Shown: in pieces, positions 32,968 to 44,493 of the stretch
Layout of the letters: every line of letters starts with the position of its first letter
How positions within the stretch are numbered: the stretch's first letter is position 1
Source of the DNA: Pseudo-nitzschia pungens
Taxonomy: Eukaryota; Bacillariophyta; Bacillariophyceae; Bacillariales; Bacillariaceae
Assembly (NCBI GenBank): GCA_037355855.1
Contig: CM074759.1
Span: 4,092,001 to 4,156,000 of the forward strand
Length of the DNA: 64,000 bases
Reading direction: 5' to 3'
Notes under the pieces: model-generated
Seen by the model: the letters and a program-made list of their open reading frames with translations, nothing else
Database searches by the model: none
Told to the model about the DNA's origin: nothing
Made by a program: the position numbers and the translations under genes

Positions 32968-34524
32968 CTCTTCTGGTATGAGGTTTGATGGGTTGCCTTC
33001 CAATCCAAATCCCATCAATGCTTCTACTGTTTCTCCCTTTTCCTCCTCCGCCTCTTCCCCTGTCTCTCATTTTGTCCAATTAACTCTTCATGGAGACTCT
33101 CTTGCTGCTAAGGATTCTGACAGTTTTGGTCATTCCTTTCCTCACGCTCCATCCTCTAATTCCACCATCATCACCTTCCAAAACATTGGACCCCAGCGTA
33201 GAGCTGCCTTTATGTCCAGGTCCAAGCACAACTCCCGTCAATTTGTCAAGAGCAACGCCAGTGTGGCCCTTTTTGCTGAACATTGTCTGAATGAATCCAA
33301 GCTCCTGCCTTGTGATCTTTTCAATCGGCGCATGAAGAATGTCTGTCCCTCAAGTTTTTCCTATCTTGCCAACAACAAGCATGAAGCTCCTGCCTGCTCA
33401 TGGCTTCAGCCTGGCGGCACAGGTTTTTCCATTGACCAGCTGTTCAGCTCCCACAAGGTTGCCCATGGAGCTGACCCTTCTGGTCTTGGAAGATGGTCCT
33501 TTGTCAAGTTTAAGGGCAGGGATGGCTACACTGTCACCATGTTTTCTGCCTACTGCCCCGTTGAAAATGATCGGGATCTGGGCTCAGTCTGGAATCAACA
33601 GTACCGCTACTTTCAAGCAGCTGAAAATCTTTTCAGTCCCAATCCATGCATTCTGTTTCACAGGGATTTGACTGCTGCCCTTCAAGTCTGTCTGGGTGCA
33701 GGTGACCAGGTCATTGTTGGGATTGATCAAAATGCTGATGTTAGAACTGATGGCTTGTCTTTTGAGCTCCAGGCTCTTGGTTTCAGAGAGGCCATTCTTA
33801 CCCTTCATAGCAAGTCTTCTCCTCCTGCCACTCACAACCGAAACACTACCAGAACACCAATTGATGCCATTTGGGTCTCTGAGAATGTTGATGTTCTCAG
33901 GGCTGGGTATTGTCCCTTTGGTGGTGCATATGGTATGGAATCGGACCATCGCATGCTCTGGATTGAAGTCTGTAATTGCAGCCTCATGGGCAAACATCTG
34001 CCACCTCCTGTGAGCTTCTCTCATTCCAAACTCCAGTCCTCCCACCCTCATCTGCGCCAACGGTATTTCAAGCGAGTGAAGCACAGCTTTCTCAAGGCTG
34101 GAGTGTTTTCTCTCCAAGCTAAGCTGGAGCACCTACTGGCTCAGTTTCAGTCTGGGGATATTTCTGTACGCGCTGATCTCATCACGACATATGAAGTACT
34201 CCATGAAACCTCCACCTCTCTCAGGCTCTCTGTTGAACAAAACCTCTGCCACACTAGAGCTGGTTTGGTTCCATGGTCACCAAAGCTGCAAGTCTATCGT
34301 GATACCATTGACTTTTGGAGGCGTGTTGTTAAGCTGAGACAGGGTGTGTCCACCAGTCATACTGTTTTGAAAAGGCTGGCTTGCAAGCTTTCTCTTTACA
34401 AAGGGGAGCACAGTGATCTTTCCAGTGCTCTCCTCCATCTGAAACAAGCTTACCGGCAATACCGGGCAGTGAAGAAATTGGCCCCCTCATGGAGAGACTC
34501 CTTCAATCAAGGCCTGGTGGATGC
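32960..34524 (+). pseudogene. LINE A ORF2, first part: EEP endonuclease
   Basis: ATG at 32,960 lies 8 bp inside the ORF1 end in the +1 frame, an arrangement suited to stop-and-restart translation; an in-frame ATG at 32,888 is an alternative. EEP motifs: TFQNIGPQRRAAF (Asn), FAEHCLNESK (Glu), IVGIDQNADVRTDG (Asp, Asn), TPIDAIWVSENV (Asp), MESDHRMLWIEV (Asp-His). The frame is broken by E1 exactly after the GATGC duplication and continues at 37,586; without E1 the junction is in frame (LVDA then LLVEGK). Confidence 0.88.
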
Positions 34525-34852
34525 TGTTACGGTCTAGAGTAGAAATACACGATAAGAGTATTTTAAAGATGAAAGATTAATAAATTGTGTTATGAATGAG
34601 AATGGATGAATACTTTACGAGATGGGAATGATTCCTTGAGTATGGAATGAATGATCGAACAATGATATAATTGTTCGTCGGGCATAATATCAATAATTGG
34701 TGAGTCATGGGAATCTTTGTTTGAATTGTATGTATATTCCTGTACGTTGAATATTCAGTATATGTACATGAATATCATACATATTGGAGTATATGCGGGA
34801 TTCAATAATCATTTAGAGCCTCTCGTAGGGGTACCTACGTCAGCCCGTAACA
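34525..34852 (-). repeat. E1 3' LTR (328 bp)
   Basis: Starts TGTTACGG and ends CCGTAACA, an 8-bp perfect inverted terminus. Preceded by target copy GATGC. It overlaps the apparent end of the LINE A endonuclease frame, whose stop (34,535-34,537) lies in the LTR. Confidence 0.93.
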
Positions 34853-35400
34853 TAGTTCCCCAATGATTAGGTGAATTTTGCATGTGGTTCAATACAATAA
34901 GGTTCGGAGTTGAGTAGTATCGATGGAAAAGAGATATGCTTGTTCGGAGAACCAGTTGAAGATGATATATGCCATTTGAGATATTTCGAAGATATATGGT
35001 AATGTAGATTGAAATGGGATTGAAGAAGGTTCTTTGTGATACTCAAAAAATCGAAGATTTGTTTCTTGTTCTTGAGAAGGGTCATAATGACATGCTAAAA
35101 ATAGCAAGAAAGAGTCGAAGAAAATTCTTTTCCTCCCCCAACTGTGATGTACCTCTCGGGGTAGTGGAGCTGATTTTGAAATTAGGTTGATGTTCGAAAT
35201 CGATTGCTCTTAGGCATAAAAACACCTCCTGTATTAGGAGTTAGGTAGGTGAAAAGCCGAGCGTTGGATGCGTTGCTTGCCGTATCTGCGATTGTATGTG
35301 TTCAAGCAGAGAGGGGACGCATTGTTAGTTAGTTATTGGGTAAATTTCTATCAGTTGCGATTTGCCGTATACTTTGTCCGGTCTTTAGTTTGGGGTGTTA

Positions 35401-35560
35401 TTTGCAGCAGTCGACTGGAGGTTTGAAGTTTCGTAACTCCAGAGCACCTCTGTGGGTGTAGAATGTAATTTTGTGGGATTGCTCTGGTTATTTCTGGAGC
35501 TCCCTGTGGACTATTTGCTTGTCCGGAACAAGGTTGGCCTTGTTGTTGCTGCTGTACCCT
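35401..35560 (-). repeat. Shared structured module, copy in E1
   Basis: Lies between gag and the 3' LTR. CTGGAG/CTCCAG, CAGAG/CTCTG and ACAAGG/CCTTGT arms are all intact. Nearest relative is the E2 copy, then G. Confidence 0.8.
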
Positions 35561-35942
35561 TTTATTTTGTTTTGCGTCTGTACCCGTATCGATATCGATA
35601 AATGATTCGATTCGATTGATTCATGGCTTTAGCGTCTGTACCCTTGCAAGTCGATCCGCGTCCAGATCTCTCGCTTTATTTGTATTTGCCATTTTTGAAT
35701 CTTTTATTTTATTTATTTGGTTGATTGTCGTTGCCGTCACTGTGGATCGGACTGAGCACTTCGATTTAGTTCGAACATATTGTTTGCAACAGGGCTCATC
35801 TCTGTAGGTTCTTTCCTCTCTTTTTGGGGAGTTCCCTCCATGCGTCTTCCCAGTCAGCAGGGCTGAGCTGGCATCCAGGTCCAGGGGAGCTGGAGGCACG
35901 GTGCTGGATGCTGTGATCCTTATATTTTCTTTGTTCGAGTGG

Positions 35943-37019
35943 CTATGGTTGCCAAGTGAGGCTGCCGTCGTGCTGGCGTTCAACGCAGCCTCCATGTTCC
36001 ATGCAATAGGATTCTATTGCTTGCCTGATATGGGCTTGGAAGGTTTCATTGGTAGTGGTGGAAGCAGCAGTGCTGCCATTTTTGTTGCTAGGAGCCGTAG
36101 CAGTGCTGTTGTTGCTGCTATTGCTCTTATTTCTTTTGGAATATCTGTTCTTTGGACATTCGGACCAATCGTGGTCGTGTCCCGGAATTCTGCAGGGATT
36201 GTTGTATTTTCTTTTGCCATTGGATGGCTCTTGCTCTTGCTCTTCTTTGGATTCAGCGTCGCTGTCACTGTCCGAATTAGAGCTGTTGCTGTTGGAATCC
36301 GAACAATCAGAGCTGTTGTTATTGCTGTCAGCGTCCGAATCAGCGTTCGACGTTCGTCTTTTGCTTTGGCGTTCTAAGCAGCTCATGTGGTCGACGATGA
36401 ATCATACAGTGGTATCTTCTTGTATTCCTTGGTGGATTAGACCATAGCTGTTGATCCATTTGCTTGGGAAGGTGTGCAGCAGAATGGTCTTGGCTTCTGT
36501 TGGTGATAGGTCGGTTCCATGTCCTTGGAGTCTTTTGGTATATTTGAAGAGAATTTGCATTCGGTCTGCATGGTCTTTGCACGAGACATTGCTTGGTTTC
36601 TTTAGCGTTCGAAGGTATGTATGCATGATATCTTTGGCGTCTGTTGCATTGCAGAATTGCTCGATAAAGTCAATGATTGCTTGTTCATATCCTTCGGCGC
36701 TTTCTTCATATTGGAATTCAGCTGGATCCAGGGGATCCTGTAGCATTTCATTCCACTTGGATTGAGTGTCTGTATTTAGACATCTGCTGAAGTGGGTGAT
36801 GTAGTTGGTAGTTGGTAGTCCTAGGAGCTTTGCGGCGTTCCTGAAGGCTTCTTCGACAAATAGGAATTCTTCTAGACCTCCTTTGTCGGTGAATAAGGGG
36901 ATCTTCATGCTGTCTTGTTTTCCATTCGGGTGTGTAATGGAGAGCTTGGTTCTCTTGGGCTTACTCCTGTTGAATGAAGGAGTATAATTAATTGGTGGAT
37001 CTCTGTATAGTCCTGCCAT
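35943..37019 (-). pseudogene. E1 gag with one in-frame TGA
   Basis: 358 residues if read through TGA at 36,402-36,404 (DTTV stop FIVDHMSC); E0 and E2 have a Gln codon there. MAGLYRDPPINYTPSFNRSK start, helical capsid-like region (LEEFLFVEEAFRNAAKLLGL, NTDTQSKWNEMLQDP), acidic Asp/Ser/Asn tract, then CRIPGHDHDWSEC, a Cys-Gly-His-His-Cys zinc knuckle of the type found in gag. An overlapping frame (35,621-35,995) shares residues with E2 (TAASLG, NIRIT, LTGKTHGG) and could be a relic of the next ORF. Confidence 0.85.
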
Positions 37020-37252
37020 TGTTTCTTGATTCGAAGCGTTCGATCGATTCGGTGTTCGATCGATTCGGTGTTCGATCGATTGGGTTGTTTCGTAGATATC
37101 GATTGTTCCGTTTGATCGATTCGTAGATGTCGATCGGCGTTCGATCACTTGTTGTCAGGGTATCGTTGTATCCCTGTTGTTTAGGATAAAGGATGTTTTG
37201 AGTTCAGTACTGAGTTCCTGTTTCTACTTTAAAGCACAAACAGTAATTACTG

Positions 37253-37580
37253 TGTTACGGTCTAGAGTAGAAATACACGATAAGAGTATTTTAAAGATGA
37301 AAGGTTAATAAATTGTGTTATGAATGAGAATGGATGAATACTTTACGAGATGGGAATGATTCCTTGAGTATGGAATGAATGATCGAACAATGATATAATT
37401 GTTCGTCGGGCATAATATCAATAATTGGTGAGTCATGGGAATCTTTGTTTGAATTGTATGTATATTCCTGTACGTTGAATATTCAGTATATGTACATGAA
37501 TATCATACATATTGGAGTATATGCGGGATTCAATAATCATTTAGAGCCTCTCGTAGGGGTACCTACGTCAGCCCGTAACA
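37253..37580 (-). repeat. E1 5' LTR (328 bp)
   Basis: Same termini and length as the other LTR; GATGAAAGGTTAAT here versus GATGAAAGATTAAT in the left copy is the one difference noticed. Followed by GATGC and the resumption of LINE A ORF2. Confidence 0.93.
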
Positions 37581-40500
37581 GATGCACTGCTTGTTGAAGG
37601 CAAGCCCCACAACCAGAATGCTTCCCAGATTTGTGCCAGGATGCGCAGGGAACGGCTTCAAAGAGAGCTTGGCCTTGCTGCTCGGTCTATTCGGGGACGT
37701 GTCAACAAGTCAGCAGTCTTGCAAGCTATTGCAGTTGGCCACCATGATGGTGTTGAACAGGTCTTGGAGTCTCAGTCTACTATGGTACCAGCTATGGCTG
37801 AATCCAATGTCCGGCGTCAACAGCAGTGTCTTGGCACTCCTTCCATGAATCCCTCCTTCATTCAAGATTTTGGATACCTAGGCACTGCCCATGCTTCTGC
37901 TCATGTCCTTGATGGCACATACATTCCTCCTCCTGCCACTGACAAATACCTTTCTGAATTTCTTTCCTGTCTCAAAGTCCCTGACTCTATCCTGAGTTTG
38001 CCCCCCTTTGACTATTCTGTGTGTCCAGCTGACAATGCTGCTGCCTGGAAACGCCAGAGGGAACGCACAGCAAGTGAACCTTCTTGTTTGAGTTTTTCCC
38101 ACCACAAGGCATTTGCCCTTGATCCCCAGCTGAACAAGTTTGACACTCTCCTGAGATCAGTCCCCTTGATTGTTGGCTTCTCTCCTTCTGCTTCGGCAGG
38201 TCATCACTGATGTTGAGATCTTCAAGAAACCTGGTGAATATAGAGTGGATAAGATGAGGCTTATACAGTTGATGTCTCCTGAGTTCCAAATCAACAACAA
38301 GATGATTGGCAGACACATTCTTGCCTATGCTGAACTTGTCAATGCAGTGGCTGTTGATCAACATGGTAGCAGGAAACACCACAAGGCCATCAACACCTGC
38401 CTGAACAAGAAGCTCATATGTGATGTGTTGCGGCAGAAGCGCAGATCCGGTGCTGTTGCTATGAATGATGCCAAGGGCTGTTATGATAGAATCTCTCATC
38501 CGATTGCAGGTCTCACCCTCCAGAGCTTTGGGGTTCCCGCACATGTGTGTGAAGTTCTTCTGTCTACTTTGCAACATGCCAAGCACCACATCAAAACTGG
38601 TTTTGGTCGGTCCGGCCCTGTGTATGGTGATGAACCTGTTCCTCTCAGTGGTTGTGGCCAAGGCAATGGTATTGGTCCAACTCTTTGGGCTTTGGTGTCA
38701 ACCATTGTCTCCCGAATGATGCAACAGGCTGGGCATGGTGTCCATCTTATCACTTCATTGTCACTGCAACTGGTTTCTCTTGTGGGTTTTGCCTTTGTGG
38801 ATGACACAGATTTGTTTTGTGCTGGCTCTGATTCCTCAACATCTGGTGAGGAATTGGCTGTTGACTTTCAGGGAGCTCTTGACCGATGGGCTGGTGGGAT
38901 TATTGCCACTGGTGGTGCTATTGAACCTGCCAAATCCTTCTGTTATTTGATTGATTTCAAATGGAATGGATCTGGTTGGGACTATCGCTCAATTGCTGAC
39001 ATGCCCGGTGACTTCTCTGTTGCTGACAAGAATGGCAATCGGGCTACCCTGGATCGGTATGAAGTTGACCATGCTGACAAGACCCTTGGGGTTTTTATCT
39101 CCATGGATGGCAATGAGGAAGCACAGATTGCTCACATGAAGTCCCAGTCTCAGTCTTTTGGCTCTCAGCTCAAGGCTTCCAAGTGTGAGAAGCGCGCATC
39201 CCTCTACACCTTCAAGTATTCTTTCATGAAGTCTGTTGAATATCCCATGCCTGTTACCCAACTTGATGAGGCCACCTGGACTAAGATTATTCACCCAGCT
39301 CTTGTTCCTGTGCTGAACAAAGCAGGGATGTCACGGACATTTCCTAGACATGTGTTCTATGGTCCTTCCCTCTATCAAGGCTTTGGTTTCATCCATCCAT
39401 ACCTCCTCCAAGAGTTTAGTCATATTGCCACTCTTTTTCAGGAATCTGTCAGGTCCTCACAAACTGGTAGGATTCTCAGGCTAACTGCTGAGTCTCTCCG
39501 GCTTGAACTTGGACTTCCTCTCCATCTTGGTGTCACACCCTATCATCCTTTTGCTTCATACGTCACTCCTTGCTGGTACAAACATGTGTGGAAGTTTTTC
39601 TCTGTTCACCCTGTGAGCTTGTTTGAAGACTTCCCAGATCTTCCTCTGCTACGTTCCAATGACTGTTATCTCATGCAAGCCTTTGTCAACTCTGGCTTCA
39701 GAGGTGCTGACTTGTCCCTCTTGAATCACATTCGAATGTCCCTCAAGGCTATCTCCCTTGCTGATATTTGTACTCCAGATGGGAAAAGACTCTCTCCCAT
39801 GGCCTTCCAGCTGACATCCTCCAATCACTTGAGGGATCATCTTGACTGGCCTAGATGTCCTCCATCTTGGCCTCCAGCAGCACAGCGCTTATGGACTAAG
39901 GCTCTTCAGACCTGTTTTCTTCCCCCCTGTCCACCCCCTGCAGCCAGGGCACTTGCTCCTTCTTTTCACCTTGGGCATTGGCTCTCTCCCCAGACAGCTT
40001 CTCTTTGGCCTTGGTTTATGTCTTTATCCACCAACAGAATATTCTTCAAAACTTCTACTGGCTGGATTGTGAGCACCTCCCAAGGCAGGGGCAGATACAG
40101 GGTCACTTCTGAACTCATTTCTGACAAACCAGCCTGTGCTGATGTGCTTGTCTGCCCTGTTCTCTGTGGCCAAGTTGTTCGAGTGGTTGGGTCCTCTGCT
40201 TTTGTTTCTGAACCTCCTGACATGGATCCTCTGGAGTACAATCCATTTGATTCTCTTCCAGACTCCCCAGTAGACGCCTTTGATTCACTCTGTGAGTCTC
40301 CAAGGGTACTTCTCCACAAATATTCCCTACCACAGGCTGGCTGTCAGCACCTTGTTGATGCTATTCAGAGTGGTACTGCCAGTGCTGTCTGTGATGGTTC
40401 ATTTGATCCGGACCTTCTCAGAGGAACTTCTGCTTTCATTTTGTCACCCAATACCTCCACCAAGACTGCTTCATTGTTCCTCACAGGCTATAATTTTGTC

Positions 40501-41730
40501 AGTGGGTCCCCTGAGGATCAATCATCCTACCGGAGTGAACTGGCAGGCATCATTGGGGTTCTCACCTGTTGCACTGCTCTGGTGAGTCTTTTTGATATTG
40601 CTTCTGGCTCTATCACTATTGCCCTTGATGGTGACACAGCTCTCAAACAGGCTGAGGGAGCCTGGCCTTTGGTTATTTCCCAGAAGTCTTTTGATTATGT
40701 TTATGTCATCAGAAACATGATTTCTGCCCTGCCAATTTCTGTGCACTTTCAGTGGGTTCAGGGCCATCAAGCTGGATTCTTTCTTGATTGGTGGGCCCTT
40801 CGCAATCATCAGGTTGACAGCATGGCCAAGGCCTTTCTCTCTGTCCATAGAGCTTCTGCCCATCACTATCCCAGACTTGTGTTTGAGCCCTGGGCTTTTT
40901 CTCTCAATGGAAGCAAATGTTCAAGGTTTGATCAGAATGCTTTGCATGTTGCCATTTCTGGTCCTCCTCTTCTTCAATATTGGCAGACCCACCATGATCT
41001 CCCCATTCCACAACCTGTTTTGAGTTCCATCCATTGGTGTGCCCATCTGTCTGCCTTTAAGCGTTTACCTCCTGGCATGCAAAGGTGGTTTGTCAAATTT
41101 GCTTCTGGATGCATTGGTGTTGGCAACCAACTCCTTCACTACCAGTATCAGGATCACTCCAGGTGCCCATTGTGTGATGCAGATAACGAGAAGGTCTCTC
41201 ATGTGCTCTCCTGCAAGGACACTGGGGCAGTTCAGCACAGTGTGTCTGTCTTCACGGGACCACTGCAGAAGAGGCTTGAAGTTGAACAGACTGATCCATC
41301 ATTGGTTGTTGCCATTGTGGATCTCCTCACCAGAGTTCGGAAGGGCCAGAACACTTATCCATCATCCTACTCACTTGCAATTGCTTCTGCTGTCAGGGCA
41401 CAGAGGACAATTGGTTGGCACAACTGGCTTCTTGGTAGGTGGTCTCCTCGCTGGTACCAAATCCAGGCTGACTACTACTCCCACATTGGAAGCAAGCGCT
41501 TTCCCAAACGTTGGGCTACAGCTATCATCCATCAGTTCTTTCTTACCTCCTGGGATCTTTGGACTTATAGGAATGAACGACTCCATGGTCCTGGGGGTAC
41601 CCTTGATGCTGAACAACACCAATCTCTTGATGCTTCCATCACCTCTGAATTGGCCATTGGTGCAGCTGGTGCACTCCCTCAGTCACACTCCCTTTTACAA
41701 ACCCCTTTCCAAGTCCTACAAGGTTATACC
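37581..41730 (+). pseudogene. LINE A ORF2, second part: RT, RNase H, zinc motif (one frameshift)
   Basis: A one-base shift near 38,198 separates the pre-RT region (SVPLIVGFSPSAS) from VITDVEIFKKPGEY. RT: AVAMNDAKGCYDRI (motif A), LSGCGQGNGIGP (motif B), GFAFVDDTDLFC (motif C). A connector of about 350 residues follows, then RNase H (SAVCDGSFD, SYRSELAGI, ALDGDTAL, WVQGHQ) and a zinc motif CPLCDADNEKVSHVLSC. The frame runs to QVLQGYT, where E2 interrupts it; the end is at 44,494-44,622. Confidence 0.9.
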
Positions 41731-42076
41731 TGTTACATGCTGACGTAGGTACCCTACGAGAGGCTCTAAATGATTATTGAATCCCGCATGTGCTCCAATA
41801 CACAAGATTATATACGTAATATTCATGTATATATACTGAATATTCAACGTACGAGAATACACATACAATCCAATACTAATTGGATATTCAAATATCAAGA
41901 TAAACAAGAATTCAAATGACTCAACGAACATTATTACTGTTCGATCGTTCATTCATTCCATACTCAAGAAATCATTCCCATCTCGTAAAGTATTCAACCA
42001 TTCTCTTTTATCACAATTTATGAATCATACCTCTTTAAAATACTCCTATCGTGTATTTCTACCTTAGAGTGTAACA
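41731..42076 (+). repeat. E2 5' LTR (346 bp)
   Basis: Its right end TTTCTACCTTAGAGTGTAACA is nearly identical to the end of the F LTR, and its left end TGTTACATGCTGACGTAG resembles F (TGTGACATGCTAGCGTAG). Diverged in the middle from E1. Confidence 0.88.
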
Positions 42077-42323
42077 CAGTAATTACTGTTTATCTTTTAA
42101 GTAGAAGACAGACAGGAACTCAGTACTGAATCCAAAACATCCTTTATCCTAAACAACAGGGATACAACGATACCCTGACAAGCAAAATCCTACAATCGGA
42201 ACCTCCGAAAGAACCGACCGAACGAAACGATCAAAATCTACGAATCGATCAAACGGAACAACCGCAATATCCGATACGACCGAATCGATCGAACATCAAA
42301 TCGATCGAACGCTACCAAGAAAC

Positions 42324-43466
42324 ATGGCAGGACTATACAGAGATCCACCAATTAATTACACTCCTTCCTTCAACAGGAGTAAGCCCAAGAGAACCAAGCT
42401 CTCCATTACAAATCCCAATGGAAAACAAGACAGCATGAAGATCCCTCTATTCACCAACAGAGGAGGACTAGAGGAATTTCTATTTGTTGAAGAAGCCTTC
42501 AGGAACGCCGCAAAGCTCCTAGGACTACCAACCACTGACTACATTACTTACTTCAGCAGATGTCTAAATACAGACACTCAATCCAAGTGGAATGAAATGC
42601 TACAGGATCCCCTGGATCCAGCTGAATTCCAATATGAAGAAAGCGCCGAAGGATATGAACAAGCAATCATTGACTTTACCAAGCAATTCTGCAATGCGAC
42701 AGACGCCAAAGATATCATGCACACTTACCTTTGAAGCTCCGACTGCAAGAAACCAAGCAACGTCTCATGCAAAGATCACGCAGACCGGATGCAAATCCTC
42801 TTCAAATACACTAAAAGACTCCAAGGCCATGCCCCTGACCTCTCAGCAACAGCAGCGAAAACAATTCTGCTACACAGCTTTCCAAGCAAATGGATCAACA
42901 GCTATGGTCTAATCCACCAAGGAATCCAAGAGGATACCACTGTACAGTTCATAGTGGACCACATGATCTGTTTAGAACGTCAAGCAAAAAGAAAAGCGTC
43001 GAGCGCTCATTCAAATGAAGATTCAGACGCTCATTCAAATGAAGATTCGGACGCTCATTCAAATGAAGATTCGGACGCCGAAAGCAATAACAACAGCTCT
43101 GATACGGACGCTGACAGCGCCGATAGCAACAGCTCCAATTCAGACAGTGACAGCAACGCTGACTCTGAAGAAGAAGAACAAGATCAAGAGCCATCCAATG
43201 GCAAAAGGAAATACAACAATCCCTGCAGAATTCCAGGACATGACCACGATTGGTCCGAATGCCCAAAGAACAGATATTCCAAAAGGAGCAATAGCAGCAA
43301 CAACAGCACTGCTACGACTCCTAGCAATGAAACTGGAAGCACTGCTTCGGAATTGCTCCAAGCCCACGTAAAACAACACGAACAGCAAGCAATTGAATCT
43401 TATTGCATGCAACATGGAGGACGCGTCGCGAGAAACCCTGACGGCAGCCTCACTTGGCATCCATAG
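42324..43466 (+). pseudogene. E2 gag with one in-frame TGA
   Basis: 380 residues if read through TGA at 42,732-42,734 (HTYL stop), where E1 has CGA. Same gag as E1, with the longest acidic tract: HSNEDSDA is present three times in tandem (43,009-43,080). The zinc knuckle CRIPGHDHDWSEC is complete. Ends SLTWHP. Confidence 0.88.
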
Positions 43467-43866
43467 CCAAACGAACAGCAACAATAATATAAGGATCACA
43501 GTATCCAGCACCATGCCTTCAGTTCCCCTGGAACTGAATGCCAGATCAGCCCCGCTGACTGGGAAGACGCATGGAGGAGAACTCCCGAGAACAGAGGGGA
43601 AGGAACCTACAGAGATGAGCCCTGTTGCAAACAAAATGTTCGAACTAAATCAATGCGCTCAGTCCGATCCACAGTGACGGCAACGACAATCAACCAAATA
43701 AAATACAAAATAATAAACAGATTCAATGGCAAATCAATATAAAAGCAAGGTTCGGACGCGAACTAATTGCAAGGGTACAGACGCTTAGGCCAAACGAATC
43801 AATCAATCGAATCGAATCAAATCATTTATCGATATCGATAAGGGTACAAGACGCAAACAAAATAAA

Positions 43867-44027
43867 GGGTACAGCAGCAATAACAAGGCCAACCTTGTTC
43901 CGGACAAACAAATAGTCCACAGGGAGCTCCAGAAATAACAGAGCAATCCCACGAAATCCATATCCAAAACCCACAGAGGTGCTCTGGAGTTACAAAATTC
44001 GACACTCCAGTCGACTGCTGCAAATAA
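43867..44027 (+). repeat. Shared structured module, copy in E2
   Basis: Reverse complement of the E1 plus-strand copy, as expected from E2's opposite orientation: GGGTACAGCAGCAATAACAA, ACAGAGGTGCTCTGGAGTTA, CTCCAGTCGACTGCTGCAAA. Confidence 0.8.
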
Positions 44028-44493
44028 ACCCAAATAAAGCCCGGCAAAGTATCCGGCAAATCGAAACTGATTTTCCATGTGAATTTACCCAATAAACACC
44101 TAACAATGCGTCCCCTCTCTGCTTGAACACAAACAATCGCAGATACGGCAAGCAACGCATCCAACGCTCCGGCTTTTCACCTACCTGAACTCCTATAACA
44201 GGAGGTGTTTTTTCTGCCTACCAAGAGCAATACAGAGCAATCAATTTCAATCGCTCGAAATTGCAAATCAGCTCCACTACCCAAGTGGAGGTCCATCACA
44301 GTTGGGGGAGGAAAAGAATTTTCTTCGACTCTTTTTGCTATTTTTAGCATGTCATTATGAACCTTCTCAAGAACAAGAAACAAATCTTCAATTCCTTTCA
44401 GTGTCAAAGAACCTTCTTCAATCCCAGTTCCACTTACAGTACCATATATCTTCGAAATATTTCAAATGGCATATATCCTCTTCAACCGGTTCT

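Larger units (their letters stand above)
34525..37580 (-). mobile_element. Element E1, gag-only LTR retrotransposon (3,056 bp)
   Basis: Two 328-bp LTRs, 34,525-34,852 and 37,253-37,580, differ at only one place I could see; target duplication GATGC at 34,520-34,524 and 37,581-37,585. Minus-strand order: 5' LTR, palindrome CAGTAATTACTG (37,241-37,252), leader, gag, structured module, purine tract TTGGGGAACTA, 3' LTR. No RT, RNase H or integrase, so it must be mobilised in trans; F-type pol is the candidate. Confidence 0.93.
41731..44493 (+). mobile_element. Element E2, gag-only LTR element lacking its 3' end
   Basis: 5' LTR 41,731-42,076 (346 bp, TGTTACATG...GTGTAACA) sits directly in LINE A ORF2. 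The interior parallels E1: palindrome CAGTAATTACTG (42,077-42,088), gag, structured module. At about 44,493 (TCTTCAACCGGTTCT) it stops and LINE A sequence (GACAAGAGGCAATGG) begins. The last 115 bp of interior, the 3' LTR, one target copy and about 10 bp of LINE are deleted. Confidence 0.9.

Noticed and set aside
35621..35995. Second E1 ORF overlapping gag as a protease
   Set aside because: Partly conserved in E2, but no DSG/DTG active site is visible and the frame breaks; mentioned only as a possible relic.
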